Below, in pieces: positions 1 through 15,300 of a stretch of 64,000 nt of DNA; position 1 is the first letter of the stretch, and the number at the start of each line of letters is the position of its first letter. The translations under genes and the position numbers were made by a program. The DNA lies in contig OU744450.1 of NCBI GenBank assembly GCA_916610825.1, forward strand, positions 19,522,814 through 19,586,813, read 5' to 3'. The notes beneath the pieces were generated by a model. The model worked only from the letters and a program-made list of their open reading frames with translations. It was not told the DNA's origin and made no database searches. Source of the DNA: Haliclystus octoradiatus. Taxonomy: Eukaryota; Cnidaria; Staurozoa; Stauromedusae; Haliclystidae.

Positions 1-337
1 ACTAGGTATGCCACTGACTTAGCAGTGTGACTGGTGCTTGGTCTTGGTGGTGACAGGTGTGCTTTCTTGACATCCTAGCTTCTACTATTAGTGATTCTGA
101 GTTCCACCAGCCAAGCACCAAATGCCAAAGAATATAACATGTGATGTAGAAAATGATTTCAATCAAATAAACAGATAATTAGGCTAATTCATTTTTCTTC
201 CATGCATTCCCTTTTAATTAAAAGGAAAGGAAAAAGCTTGCTTGAAAATTTGTATCTCATTTCTGCAATTCTCAAAAACTCAGCTGAATCATACATAAAA
301 AAAAATATGAATAGGCAAAATAATTTCATTCACTCAC
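1..337. other. FLCN intron at left window edge
   Basis: No coding exon is visible in these bases. A short imperfect inverted repeat is present: a GGTGCTTGG segment near 36 faces a complementary CCAAGCACC segment near 112. It could be a small hairpin or a MITE remnant. Confidence 0.4.
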
Positions 338-3300
338 TGCATCTTTCGTTATTTCATCTAGTGAACGGTAAACTTGATTACCACTACGTGCCCTGCGAAA
401 TTGATCTATAAAACAGAAATCGAATCAAATATTGGCTGTGATTGACTTTAAAATGCATCCTGAATTTGGGAATATATTTGAGATGTACGCATGTTAATAT
501 AATTGTTGCTGGATAACTCCATCATTACATAGATTCCAAGAACACATCCAACCAATCCATTACTATACAGTTAACAATTGTAACAAAGACAGTGACAAAG
601 CAATAAACATAGTTAGTGTTTTGATCATGCGCCGCTGTTTTTTACTACTGCGCTGTTGTGTGGGGAATCGTATGCAGGAACAATTTGATTGCCTCCAGAT
701 ACTTCAAAACAGGTGTCAACCGACAGTGCTCAAATGTCACTCCAGGGCTCCTGTCTCGCAGATGCTTAGTAAGCTTGGTGGGCTATGCGTGAGAGACAGG
801 TTGAAATACAATGAAATTTCTAAAAGCTCCTCCTATGCTATCCACATTCTTCTATTCTCTATTCACCACAAAAACCCGCTCCTCAACCAATAATGACATA
901 TACATCAAACACCGACATTGTAACTCTTTTCTGTCAGCTGGTGCTTGTTTGTGGAACAATCTTCCATCCTCAATGGAAGCGGCCACTGAGAGTTTGACTT
1001 ATAGCAAATTTGAAAAATTATGTTATTATAAATTAACTACGGTAATTATGTAATATTGGTATTTTTAAAAAACATTATATTGCAATTTTTTTATAATGAG
1101 CCCTTTGAAAAAAGCCTATCTTCTGAGCTTGAAGATTTATCTCAATAAATGATGATGATGATGCATGCTGATAGTTAAGCTTATGTTATGTGAAGTTTAA
1201 AGGATCCTGGAATGAAAACAAGGAAAACCTACTTGGTGCAAATGCTTTTGACGACATAGCTAAGACTTGCTGTCGATCAGGTTTTTCAGCTTGCTCTAGT
1301 TTATACACTGCGTCTGTCTAAATAAAACAACAAACAAACAACATCTATTTCTGGAGTATGTATGTATAAGGGTTGTGTCTATACTATTTGTGAATGTATT
1401 GCTCACTAGTTCGAGTAGTCTGAGCACTCTGGTATAGCAAATACGTCTTTTTCATGTAGTGGATTTTTCACAAAATTGACTAACTGATCTTGACTTAGCT
1501 ATATGAAGTCAGTCACTTGTTCACTGGGCAGTACTGATGACAGCTAAGGGCCAGAAATAAGTGCTTGTCTGCTGCTATGCATTATACGGGTTGTGTATAT
1601 TTGCTTTATATGCTGGATACTCAATATCATTATACCACATTATTATCCAAAAGATATCAATCAAAATGTTGTAGCTCGGCATTCTGCGTCCAGTAGATAG
1701 CCTTCACGAATAGAGGTAGACCATAGAAGCAAACAAACACGATAATAGGAACTATGATAGGATATTACTTGACCCTTTAAGACGGAATCAATGACCATAT
1801 AAACTAATAATTTCCAGAGTAAATTCTGAACATGCTAACATTTATTCCCCTGTAAAACTTACTTCATTAGTTCATGAAATGCTAATGAAGTTGAAAAACA
1901 GTTCATGATTTGTTCATTGAATTTTCACTGGTGGGTGTGTCTGTGTCACTGTGCACATCAATATGATGATATTTTAATCAAATAGGTCTTGCAAATCAGG
2001 TGAATATTACTTGCAATTGCTATAATTGTTCTGTTCTGAAATCATTGGCAAAGGCTTTAAATCTATATATGACCGATTGCTCTCCTGTCATATGATAGAT
2101 TGAAAAGAAGAGTTATATCTTCTGGACAAAAATGATTACATGGCATAATAATTAAAATCACCTTTGATTGCAGCTTTTCTATGACAGCTTTAAAATTCCT
2201 AGATACAATTAAAATAATTAAAGAGTTAACTTTCTGTTAATTGGGCAGCTAGGCTAAGTTGAATAATAATTTTCAATTTTGCTTCCTAGCAGCTACTGAA
2301 GTTTGAAGAACAGTATATATATTCGTCATGTATTCACAACACATGTGGAATGAGTCTATTGATTATTGGCCTATATACTGGTAAAACTATAGTTGGTCAC
2401 ATGTTAGGCAAGCAATCATGCCGAGGTGCAAGTAAGTCAACATTGAACATGTTAAACAATCCAAAGAACTCCTGCTTGAAAGTTTCTAGCTAACAGTACA
2501 CAAAACAATTCAGTCACTCCTTATTTTTCTTTTATACTACCTTTTAATATGGTTAGTAGTTTCCTCTGGTTATCAAGGGATATGATGACATGTTTACTAG
2601 CTGCCTGTCAATGCTGTCATACCTTTACTGTTTCCTGCAGGCATAGTGAAGAAAAGCCTTTGCTCATTAATTGTTCATTCTAGAAAGTGTTCATTAATTA
2701 GATACTATATTTTTACATGCAAGAGTCAGGGTCCAATAAATTATTTTCCCTCCGGGATTCTAACTTTTGCTTCCAAAATGCTTCCATGTAAACAATTTCA
2801 CATCTTTTTATTTAGGGGTTATTTTCATAAAAATGATTTTTCTTCATATTATAAAAACTAGAATACAATTATTTCTTTCCATTTTTCTTGAATTTGTGCT
2901 AGCCTCATGGGACTGTATTTGTAACTGTGTATTTCTACTCAACGTATCCATCATAACTTTGATACCTCACAAGGAAAGGCCAAGAGTTTACCAAGTATAT
3001 TCTATCCATCATCACACAAATAATGCTATACCTGAATAAACAAACAAACAAGAAAATAGCAAAGGGATCGTAAAGCCAGTCCTTCAGACATGAATTTGCA
3101 AATTATAAATGTTGAAAATACAGCAGACAGAAAACAGACAGACACTAAAGATATACACTGAAACTATTGAACCTTCGTTATAGTGTGACAATTACGCAAG
3201 TCATCAGGTAGCTATTCCATAAAATTGGAGCAACGACAATTACAATTAATTACAATTCGACAAAAACGCTTCAAGTATTTCACTGAAATGTTTAATTAGT

Positions 3301-6300
3301 TTTTTTGACATGCATTCAAGCTATATAACAAAAATCAATAAATCTTGAAAAAATGATTAATTTCAAAATATTTATTTGAGAAAATTGGAAACCCAGCGAA
3401 GAAGTCCCAGAATAAAGAAACAAGCTCAAATGAGAAAAAATTTATGTTATACTTGTTGTTAATTTTGCATGTTAAACAGGTCTCAAACAATACTGAAGGA
3501 TAAATATTCAATACAGTCAAACCTGTTAAAACGGTCCCCTCTATACAGCGGCCACTTGTTCATAGTGGCCACTCTTGGTATGTCTAAAATCGTATTTTCT
3601 ATTGCAATAGCCCTGTAGGCCAATATAAAGGTTGCCTGCACATAGTGGTCCATTCATACATCTCACGTAGCAGGGAGAGTGCAGTGGAGGCTCGTAGGCT
3701 TTTTTCTAGGGAGGGCAGGGGATGCCACGATGTGTCATCAGGTGAATTCCCCTCAAAAATGTTGTTCAAGCCTCATCACGCAGCTATACACAGAAAACCT
3801 CTCATATTCTCATCGATCTGTTGTTGTAATATGAATATTCTATTGACTATTCAAGTCTATTGTCTTAATTACCCGATCTTATTGTCGTAGCAGCTTTACT
3901 TGAATGCCTATGGGCAAACGACATGTCTGCCCATAAAAGCGTTTAATTCTGCCCTATTAGGGACTGCGCATAAATATCTAGTTGACTAAAACAATTGTAA
4001 TTTGCAGTCAAAAGCGTCCTCTGCCCTTCTCAAGTGCTTTGAAAGAATGCTGCATGCGTCAACGCTCTTTGTGGAAAAATAACCTCAATACGTATGCGAT
4101 AAAAAGCTGTTGAGTTTATAAATAGGGTGCCAAAGAGCGGATAATTTGAAAACTAAGCTACGGAAAGCAGATCTCGATAAATAATGAAATACATTAAACT
4201 AGTCAAAAAGTTGGGAATATCAAAATACATCAAGGTATAATGTTATGTCATTAAAAGCATGATTTCTATAAATAACTATTTGAAATAAAAGGGAATGCAC
4301 TGCCCTGGTTGCCCATATGAACGAGCCGCCACTGAGAGAGTGTTATATACAGGTTTCATTGTATTCATCCATTTATATAAAGCATAGAATTCATCATGAT
4401 AAACAATTAACTAACTACCACCACAGATTGACACTACCTTATAGTCGACACACATGACAGAAAACTTGAGACTGATTCAGACTAAGCAAATCATGTAAGA
4501 TGACAATAAGAATACAGTGTAACTCGCTACAGTGCGATTCGAATATTGGTAAGTAAAATTCTTGCTTATCTGCAATCTGGTTCTCTAAAAGCATATAAAC
4601 TATTTCTCGAGCAATTCCTTAAGAATCAATTTTGGATAAAGCGCAAATTCAGATAAATACAATGAAAATTGTTGGCAATTTTGACTTTTGACTTGCACTT
4701 AATTCAGTCAGTTACACTGTATATTAGAGCTTTTTGATATGGATATAAGTGCTATCAAGATATTATAATAGAACCAAGATAGTCTAACTCAGATTTGTGT
4801 TTTTGAGAGTTTTAAACAGGCCATAATATTATCTTACCTTTGTGAAAATCAACCAAATAAATTGTATTTAACATCCTCAAGCATTGAATAATTCAAATTT
4901 AAAAACGACGTCTTTGCCCGACATCAATAACATCCTCAAAAGTCTATCTTTGTTGACCCAATATCGATCATTTCCAAACATTTTGATCTGTTTTGCCACG
5001 GCAAAATCACTGAGAATTGGCCTCAAAAGCTATTTTAAGATCATCTCGTTTCGATGCGAAAAAATTACCAGGGCTCAGATTATCAAACAAACAAACTTAC
5101 TTTCTTGTGAAAAGTAAAACATTTTTTCGCGCGGTTCAGATGAAATCATGAAACCCGGTTCTGTTGATTTTTTGCCACGCGCGACATTTCAAACATATTG
5201 AATATCAGCAATGTTTAATAAATGTTTTACTTTTCACAAGAAATTAAGTTTGTTTGTTTGATAATCTGAGCCCCGGTAATTTTTTCGCATCGAAACGAGA
5301 TGATCTTAAAATAGCTTTTGAGGCCAATTCTCAGTGATTTTGCCGTGACAAAACAGATCAAAATGTTTGGAAATGATCGATATTGGGTCAACAAAGATAG
5401 ACTTTTGAGGATGTTATTGATGTCGGGCAAAGACGTCGTTTTTAAATTTGAATTATTCAATGCTTGAGGATGTTAACTACAATTTATTTGGTTGATTTTC
5501 ACAAAGGTAAGATAATATTATGGCCTGATTAAAACTCTCAAAAACACAAATCTGAGTTAGACTATCTTGGTTCTATTATAATATCTTGGTGCTATATAAA
5601 TGTATATATTATTGTTATTATTATTATTATTTATGTTAACTTCAATTACCATCTCTGAGATCCTCTTGATTGACTGTCCTTTAAAAAGAATGTATAGCTG
5701 ATCACATAGCCACTAGATTCATCACCAAACATGATTGGACCTTCTCTTCCAGGGCATACTTCACAACTCAAGCTGAAAACAATGTTTTAATGTATTATGT
5801 GGGTAATTACATTTGAAATAAAAATAGTACAGTCTAGTTGAAAAACTGCAGTCTAGTATAAATAAATCGCCTCATGATCACGTTCTGGTGTGAATTTGAA
5901 GTGGCGTCATTCTAGAATGTTTCAATTTTGACTCTCATTCTAAATACAGTCAAACCTGTTATAATGGTCACCTCTAAACAGTGACCCTGTGTCTATAGTG
6001 GTCACTTTTGGAATGCCTCGAGTAATATTTTCTTTTGAATCAACCTTTATATAAAGGCCGCCTGTAAATATAGTGGCCAATTTTTCTATCTCTCGTAGTT
6101 GACTGTTATATACAGGTTTTACTATACAACTGTATTACCGTATCACACTGATTATCAGCCTGGTGGCATCAACACATAATATATCGATAATTCCTTCATG
6201 AAAATTAAACTGTGTCAACCAACACACATTCATGAGTGTTCTCTATGGTAAATATATAAACAATGCAACAGTAATGCTCTCTTCCATGAAGTGTAGCGGA

Positions 6301-9300
6301 AATATCAAGGATCTACACAATAAGATTGTATTTTAATGATGTTCAGTCTGCAATAGATTCTATATTTCTCAAAATCTGTGTGTGAAAGGTGTTCAATAAA
6401 GTCTCTGTTTTATTGAGCCAAGTAAAACATATTCCAAAGTTCTGGATGGTTTCAAAACTGTTGATACAGTACCTCAAAGTACATGTGTAAAAACTAAATC
6501 AGCTATGATTGCTTTCCTAAGAATCTCCAACAATCAAATGATGAAAAATAACTACTATACTGTGGCGAAACTAAGAACTATTGATGCAGCAAAATTATGT
6601 TGTACAATGTCGTTGTAACCCCCAACCCCCTTGCCCAATAAGACTTTTTGAAAATTTAATGGAAAATTTGAAACAAAAAATGGCAAAACGTGAAATTTGG
6701 AAGGTACTGTATTACAGTACTGAAGCTCCCAAATATGCCAATGCCACACCTTTTTCGGGTAAAATACACATTTAGTCAGGCAAAATGGACACCTACCACC
6801 TAGGTCAGAGCCATGTATAGTTACGAACGTTGTGGTTGTACACTGTACAAAGTTGATTCCTAAATATTTTTTCATATTTTTTTAACATGGTTGACGTAGA
6901 AAGTTTATGATAATTATACAAAAAAGTACCTCCTGCCCCCACAGCTCTGGTGCCCCTGGATAGATCAAACCTATGTTTCAACCAACCTGCGCACGCATGC
7001 ATGCCTTGTAATACTATAAAGGTCTTGCTGTTCAGGATATTGCATACTGACATAACTGATGTGAGAATCTTTATCAATACTTATTAATGATGGCTCCCCA
7101 GGTTTGAAAGATCGACATGCCTACAAAATACAACAATATTTAAAATAAATTAAATTATTGAATTAAAAACAAAGTGACAAAGTGAGCAAATTATCCTCTT
7201 TGAAAGAAAGCTTACAAGATCATGATTGTATAATTGCCCGAAAGTTCATGAACTGATCATGAACTCACATAAAAATGTCGATGAACTGTTCTTGAACTTG
7301 TGGATTTTTTCGCAGGGATGTAACAAAACATTCAATAACAATACGAAACATCAACTTTGAAATCTAAAACACTTAGCAGTGATAAAAAATCACTTGTTGT
7401 GGAATTAATACCTGGAATACAATTCTTCTAGATATCTCGCAGACACGCGATACAATGAAACATTAAATGTTGTATGTATTGATATATGTTGTTTTGATGT
7501 TGCATAAAGTGTTGATATTTGATGCTGTGTATGTTATGGTGTGACTGAACAAGTGTGGTTACTGTAATATATTGTCATCGTTATTATTGTAAGTAGCTGT
7601 TAATGATATACCATAGTAAAAGAGATGTTGTAAATGAGAGTCACACGAAGACAGTGATTGAAGAAAGAACTCAAGTCATATTTGTGTAAAAGAAGCGTTC
7701 TCGTTTTATCTGTCTCTCTCACACAGACCCTACAGTCTTACAAATGTCTGTCTTGCAAGCAACATTTTCCCAGATTTAAAGGATAGACAAAAATAAATTG
7801 CAAATTAGATGATTGACATATACTCATATTGTGGAAACTACACTCAAAATTCTATCATGGATCAAATAAAAAACACAATAACCATATATTATTATTAATT
7901 CGAAATGTACTGCTTAAAAATGTAAAACCATATTAAGTACTATAATATTTCTATTTACCAATCGAATATTATTATTGATAGGCCTATATATCTAATATCT
8001 CAATTATTTGAGGACTTATAACTTGTTAATTGTGGGGTCACCCAAACAAACAAGCGGTTATGGTCATAATTTATATAGCTTACTTGTAATAAATATGTTT
8101 GCTTTTTTATGACCAAATGTATATCACATCGATACCCATATCAATATTATCGATATATTGATAAAGTAATGCAAAAAGTAGGCACTCGTTGTTGAATTTA
8201 TTTATCATTATCAATATCTCTGCATTTATGGCATCAAGCACTTAGGCAGAAAAGACAATCTATTTAAGTACAGAGAATCCTGTATATAACACCCAGCTAA
8301 GAGAGGTAGATAAATTGACCACTATAGGCAGGGCTGATTCAATAGAAAATTATATATTAGACATTGCTAGAGTGGCCACTTTATATTATAATATCCATAA
8401 ATGATTACTAGCCAGCTCAATAATGAATATTCTTTCTTCCTCCATAAGTTCACTATCTACTATGATTACACAGTAGATGAAGGCACATAGTATATTAGTT
8501 TTTGGAAAGATCTACTTGACATAAATTTTATGTGCGTTTTTTATCGCATTTACTATCATAGAATACTTTATTTCAAGCCTTGTAGGGGAGACTGGGGAGA
8601 CTTGGACCAGTTTTCACATTTTAATTATTAAAATTATTGTGGTTGTGCAAATGTAACAAATTTTATGTCATTAATTAGCCAACATGCTCAATTCAAAAGA
8701 GTAAGAATATCAATTACATAAATGTAGCAATTTTTCAATATTTAGTGCAGAAGACCGACCATTTTAGTGGGGAGACTTGGGACACGATGGGGTGACATGG
8801 ATAATACATATTTTATCAAAATTTCATTAAATAACTGACAAATAAACTTTCCAGTACCAGACACTACAGCTGTTGCTTTGACTTAGGAAGTTCATTTGAT
8901 CAAAATTGAGCCAGCAAAAAGTAATTTTAGCATTAATAAAGAATATTATTTTTGACGCACCTGTCATCAGTCTAATTGTAATTGATTTAGCAACTTTATC
9001 TCCACAAAGTAAAAAAGTCAAATATAGCGCGTATAAATGAAAACAAACTCATATCTTCACCAAATGCGATTAGTTTCCCATTCGTCATCTATGCTAAAAC
9101 GCGTTGTTTTATTACTTATTTTACGTTTGGCTTCCCAGCAAAAATTGAGGTGGTACTCCTCATCAACAGGAATGTATTCAAAAATTTTATATCAAAATAT
9201 TCATCAAAGTGAATCCATTGCAATGGCACCATTCAAAATGGCAATTAAACACTTATTCTAAAATTAATTGAATCAAAAGAGAAACCGCAAAACGTATGAC

Positions 9301-12300
9301 GGTCATCAAAAGCTAGTACACGAAATTTCTTGACAATTAGTTATTGTTGCTTATTGAAATTTAGGGAAACAACATGAAATGAAGTGATATATAACATATT
9401 AGAAGATAATTTACATGGGTAATCAGGAACGCTCTTGTCCCATGTCTCCCTAGGTCCAAGTTTCCCCGGTCTCCCCTATCTAAGAGATCAGAAGAACTAG
9501 ATTGTACATATAAAACAAACTTACATCACATGTCGTTTGACGGCTAGGTGTACTCTGGAAGAAAACAAACAACAAGCTAATATATGTATAACTAATAAAG
9601 TAGGCTACTGGTATTAAACTATTGGGATAACCATAAAATACAAACTTCTTTAACCATCATTATTAGTTATTAATTGATTGTTTATCTCGATTGAGTAACC
9701 AGCATATTTTATACTCTTCCAACAACGACAAGCTTAGAGCTATGCTCCGCAAATCTACAATCTGTGTAGCAGTATAGTCCGGTAGAAAAAATCAATTAAT
9801 CATATTGACACTTTGACTATCAAATATTTATTGAAAATTGTCTACAAATATCCACTAAGATATTCTGAACCAATTAAATTCAAAAAACTTATTTTAAAAT
9901 GTGAACCCTTTTCATTTCTATATTTTCTATCTGAGTTTCAATGGTAAACGCTTGGAAATGGTTCCGGCCCACATTTTAAGATATTTTGGACTCTAATTAT
10001 TTCAGAATATCTTGATGGATATTTGTACACAATTTGCGATAACTATCTGACAGTCAAAGTGTCCAGATGATTGGTTATATTTTCTGCGGGACTATACTAC
10101 TACACAGATTTGCCAGATGAACATGAAATATTTTCCTAAACATTTCTATGAACAGTTCATGAAATTTGGAAAATTTAAAGTTAACAACTGCATTCATGTG
10201 GAGTAATTAAGTAATTGAGACTGTAACGCCCTACAAAAGGCAACCATGCCATTCTTCTATTTTTAGAAAATTGGCTTTTTTCACTGAGAGCAATTATGTT
10301 AAATGCTCCTTATTTATCTCAGTTGTGAAACTGCAGATCAATTTCAACAGATTATATGGCAGATAGGCCTTGATTGTCAATGTGCAACGATGCGCCGCAG
10401 CTACTCAGAATGCAATTCCTCTGCACCATTCTTTTCAACATTTCTTAGATGGTACTCATTTGATGTTGAAAGTCAAGGGTGTGGATCAGATATGACAAAA
10501 TCTAAACTTCGGTTGCTCTGCCATCTGAGCTAATCCTCAAAAATGGTGTGCCCAATCACAGCACACCTTGGTATCATGTGAGTTACAGTCAGGTGCTGGT
10601 TGGTCGGCCCATTGAAGAACAATAGCCTACAATGAGGTGTGAACAAAATTGAAATTTGCTGAATTCAGCTATTTTGAATTTCAATACTTTGTAAACAAAC
10701 TGTTGAAGAAAACTTAAAACGTCAAGTTTACGGGATTTTTTTTGATCAATTGGAGCAACAAAAATAGAAACAATAGATTACATTATCTCGAAGGACTGTA
10801 TGAACAATAAGAAAGTCTTTCGTGGGCGTAGAATACAAATTTAATAGGAGAAAACATCATGTTTTAACGGAACGATCGCCATCGTTGGAAAATTGTAAGC
10901 ACTTCCGTCGGTTTGAATCTTGATTTAAATAATCAAAATCAAAGAAATATTTGAAATTAAAGATCAATTCTCCAATATACAGCCTTACTCTGTTTCAAGA
11001 TTTCCATTTTTTCGTAAATATATAATTAAAAATTGACTATGTAACAGAATAAACAATCTAAATGCAAACTTTGAGAACGATTCAAGCAAGTTTGTTTACA
11101 TTTTTAGTGTTTTATTCACCAACCAACGCTCGATAAAACTTCACATGATACCAAGGTGCGCTGTGATTAGGCACACCATATTTTTGGTTTCTGGCACACT
11201 TTTTAACCTTCAGTTTTATTAGGCCCTCACCGGAGCGATACGCGGAAATGAGGGCCATGATGGAATGAGACTATGGCCCCTCTAGATCTCATTGAAAAGT
11301 GCCTCACTCTGCAAACTGGCTTACGATGATTGATCAATCAATCCTAATCAGAACAGAGAGCCCCGAGAAAAAATAAACATAACATACTGTTGTGTGACTA
11401 CTCCGCTCATTCTCATCATTTTCATCATCTTGCATGATATCAGGTAATCTTGAATATGCTTGTCTAAAAACAACAAGAAAGCAGTTACAGTCAAACTCGT
11501 CATAGCGACCACTCCTATTAAGCGGACACTCTTTGTAAGCGACCACGCTTCGGGCCGCCGTTGAATGAAACAATAGAAAAGTGTTGCATTTAGTGACCAC
11601 TCTTCAAACACGATCAGCAACAGGGTCCGACAAAAGTGGGGATCCTGGGATCCTAAATCTCGGAAGGCTAGAGCAAATTCAGAAGAAAATTGATAAATTT
11701 TTGATTTATAGGCCAAACCTCAACAAAATTTCAGAAGAAAATGTACCATGTTGTTCAAGATCCCGGAAAGCTAAACCTTTTGTCGGACACTGACCAGCAA
11801 CAACCCCTTGCGGTCCCACGTTTGACTATTCATTGTTTTAAGCGACCGCTATTAATCAATGAATAGTTAACAGCGTTATTTTAATGTAGCCAATATTGAA
11901 ATATTGTCTAAACATTATTTGTGCCTAATATTCTGAAACAGATAATGTTGTATTTTCGCTTCAATTTACGTTTTGGATTATGTTCACAGAAGCGCAATCT
12001 TCTGTTGTCATGGCAGCACGATTTTTTTCACATTCCAATTCACAAACAAAGCACTTAAAATTCATCCCGTCCGTTCGATCAATTAGTTGTCATAGCAACG
12101 GAGCCCAAAATAGGATCAACTTCGAGTAACTTGAGATTGTCTTTGTTATGTTAATTGATTAACAGAATTGGTTAACAGATTTTTGTTGACCATTCAAACA
12201 CGCAAAAGACGTTGTGTTGTTAATACTTTGCTGTGATTTTAATGTTTTAAATTACGAAGTTTATCGAGAAAAAAAAATTATGGGAAAAGAGGCTTTTAAT

Positions 12301-15300
12301 TATTGAAGTTTATTTAGAAAAATAATATTTAACTTTATTCAAACAATCTAATACTGTACTTTGTTTTACCATTTGATTATTGAGTTTTAATTTATATTTG
12401 AACATCATTTGGTAATTCAATTGTCTACCATAAAATACCATATAATAATATATTCAGATGAAAACTATGACAACATTGGTAAACAAATGAAATTTATAGA
12501 ATCTTGGAATAACATGACACACTGATGTATATTTTTGCTGATAAAATTAACTATTTTCAAAATAATAAGTCTATCACCAAAAAATTTTTTTCTATTATTT
12601 CAGCCTATTGTTCTATATTTCTATTGTTCTTATTCAGCAACCACTCCTTGTTAACGACCATAGTCGGAGGGTCCCTTAAGTGGTCGCTTATGACGAGTTT
12701 GACTGTACTTTGAATCAAACCAAATTTGATTAAATTGAGAATTGTTAATTAAAGCTAAACAGAAATGTTCACTCTGAGGTTGAGCACTGTATCAATTTGA
12801 ATAGAAAGTATCACATATCCAATTTATTCAAGAAAGAACAGAATCTGCACATTCCGTTGTTCTGTCATATCACATGCAGCCTGGGTGGTAAGTAACGTAT
12901 TGTCAGTACGAAAGAAAATGTCGTCTTCTATGTAAATTACAAAGTAATGAATAAAATGATACAGCATTACTTTCTGTGGAGAGATCTCTGGGTAAAGAAT
13001 CATGTCACGGGTTAAAGAACAACCGAGCCTGTGTCTAAAAAAATTATTTGTGGTATGTATGCGAATTACGGAAAAAACGAAACTGGACCTACACTTATTG
13101 CTAGTTCTTTCATAAATAGATTGAAATTGAGTCTGTGACGCAGAATAGTAATATCTAAATGAGATCCTATGTTAGCCTATTGTTAAGTCTATACATTTTT
13201 CTTCCTAGCTAATATTCTATGCAGAGAGAAGACTTTAGCATACAATGCATAATGTGGCAGCTAATACCTATTGACAAATGAGCCACATGCTGCAGGTGAA
13301 GCTCTTATTCCTCCAAGGACATCTTCTGGGTTATGGCTCTGGCAATGAAATGCCTACACATAAAACAAGAATGACAATAAATATAAGCAAACGTCGAAAG
13401 TCAAGATCCAAGAATCCAAACTATTTCTAAAGTCTGATCAACATTTTTTTAAGTTTGTAATTTTGTTGAAGCAATCCAGAAGAATTTTAATATCGCTAGA
13501 AATTACTCTACAAAAAACTTGTTGCTGTGACAACGAACAATTTAAGCTGCGACTGCAGAAGCTCAGATGTGTTTCATTTCGTACGTCGATCATATTGTAT
13601 AGATGAATAAATATTAGTGGCAAATAACAAAATGCTATACATGCAGATACAGTGTAAAACATATAATTTATTGTAGTGTTTCGTTCTCAGAAAGCACTTG
13701 CTGCAAGAAGAAAGCGTAACTCCGAACATCGTAATAGAAACAGAAATCGTCACAAACCGAAGGCTTCAAGTTTTATTGGATCAGAACTGCGATCTCGCAA
13801 TCGAGTTCCAAATGGAGATAGCACATTATCTCCTTCAGCGAAAAGACCCTCTACGCCTAATCGTATTGCTACGTTCAACTCCAGAACCCTGAAGTGTCCG
13901 TGGCGACAGAAAGAGTTAGCTACACTCACACGTAAGTTAAATTTTTTGTTTGTTGCTGTTCAGGAACATCGTATTATCCACGATGAACCTATTCGTTATG
14001 TTGATTTAGATAATAAATGTAGGCCTACATTTATTACATCGTCTGCTGAATGTTATGGTGTTGGTGGTGTAGGATTTATGTGTAATCCGCATGTTGATGT
14101 TCGTTATGTTCGTGTGAAGTCTCATTCATCCCGTATTTTATAATTGTCTGTTAAATTATATGATCGTATCGTACATGTTTTCTCTGTTTACTCTCCCACT
14201 GCCGTCAGACAGATCGAGGCCTCCCTTTTCTATGCTCGGTTATCTACAATCTTAGTTAATATACCATCCCGTGATGCTATTATGTTGTGTGGTGATTTTA
14301 ATGCGTGTTACCCCTTGTCATTAAACCCTGTAGGACGTAACTTAAATGATAATTCCCCTTATTTAATTGATCATATTAATCTCTATGACCTTACTCCGTT
14401 AAATTTTGTGTATCGTAAACCTCTATCAAGACGTGCTACTTACTTAGAATGAACGTCTTGATTTTAATCTCACTAATTGTCCACGTTTATTTTACGAATG
14501 TGATACTATAGCACCATTTGCTATTCCATCTGATCATCGCCTTGTTTTCTCTTGCATGAAACAACGCATCCGGTACTGCAAAAGAAAGGCGGGGACATCC
14601 CTTTGTTGGAAAAGTCTGTCAGAGTTTTCACAAGCGTTTAACGATTGTCTTGAGAATTCTCTTGTTGGACACAAAAGGTGATTTTTCCATTCTTTCCTCA
14701 GTCATCATCAAAGTAATGATCACACAGGTAAGATATGAATTGAAACTTGCTAAAAAACAATTACGTGATTGTTCTCCTACTATACACAATATCAATCTTT
14801 TACAATCTATTGTTGATCAAAAAACAATAGATCTCGCTGCCGCTTATAACGCCCTAGTCGCGCGTGAATTAAACGCTATAATTTTAGCGGTAAAAATGGC
14901 TAGTAACAGTAATAAGCATTGTATAGCATGGAAAGAGATAAGGCGTCTTAAGAACGCATCCCACAAGCCCTTATTAGTTGAAGCGTATGATTCTGTCGAG
15001 GAAAACAGTATGATTCGTAATTATTTTTATGATTTATATAATCATCATCCTGTCTACTATCGTTAAATAAATTAGCTCCACCGCCTAACTTCTCCCCTCC
15101 TGATATGTCCAATTATAATACTTCTCCTGTTACTAATGACAAATTATGCTCTATTACGACTAAGACGAAATTTATTGCTTTAGGCATAAAACAAGTACAC
15201 CTTGCTACATCAAATGGTGACATAGAACGTGTAGATTCGTTCAAGTACCTAGGTTCTGTACTTCCATCTTCTTCAGATGATTTAACACAACGTAGAGGTC

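Noticed and set aside
4884-5460. Twin 77-codon frames on opposite strands
   Set aside because: They are the two arms of one inverted repeat read in each direction; no family match or splice context.
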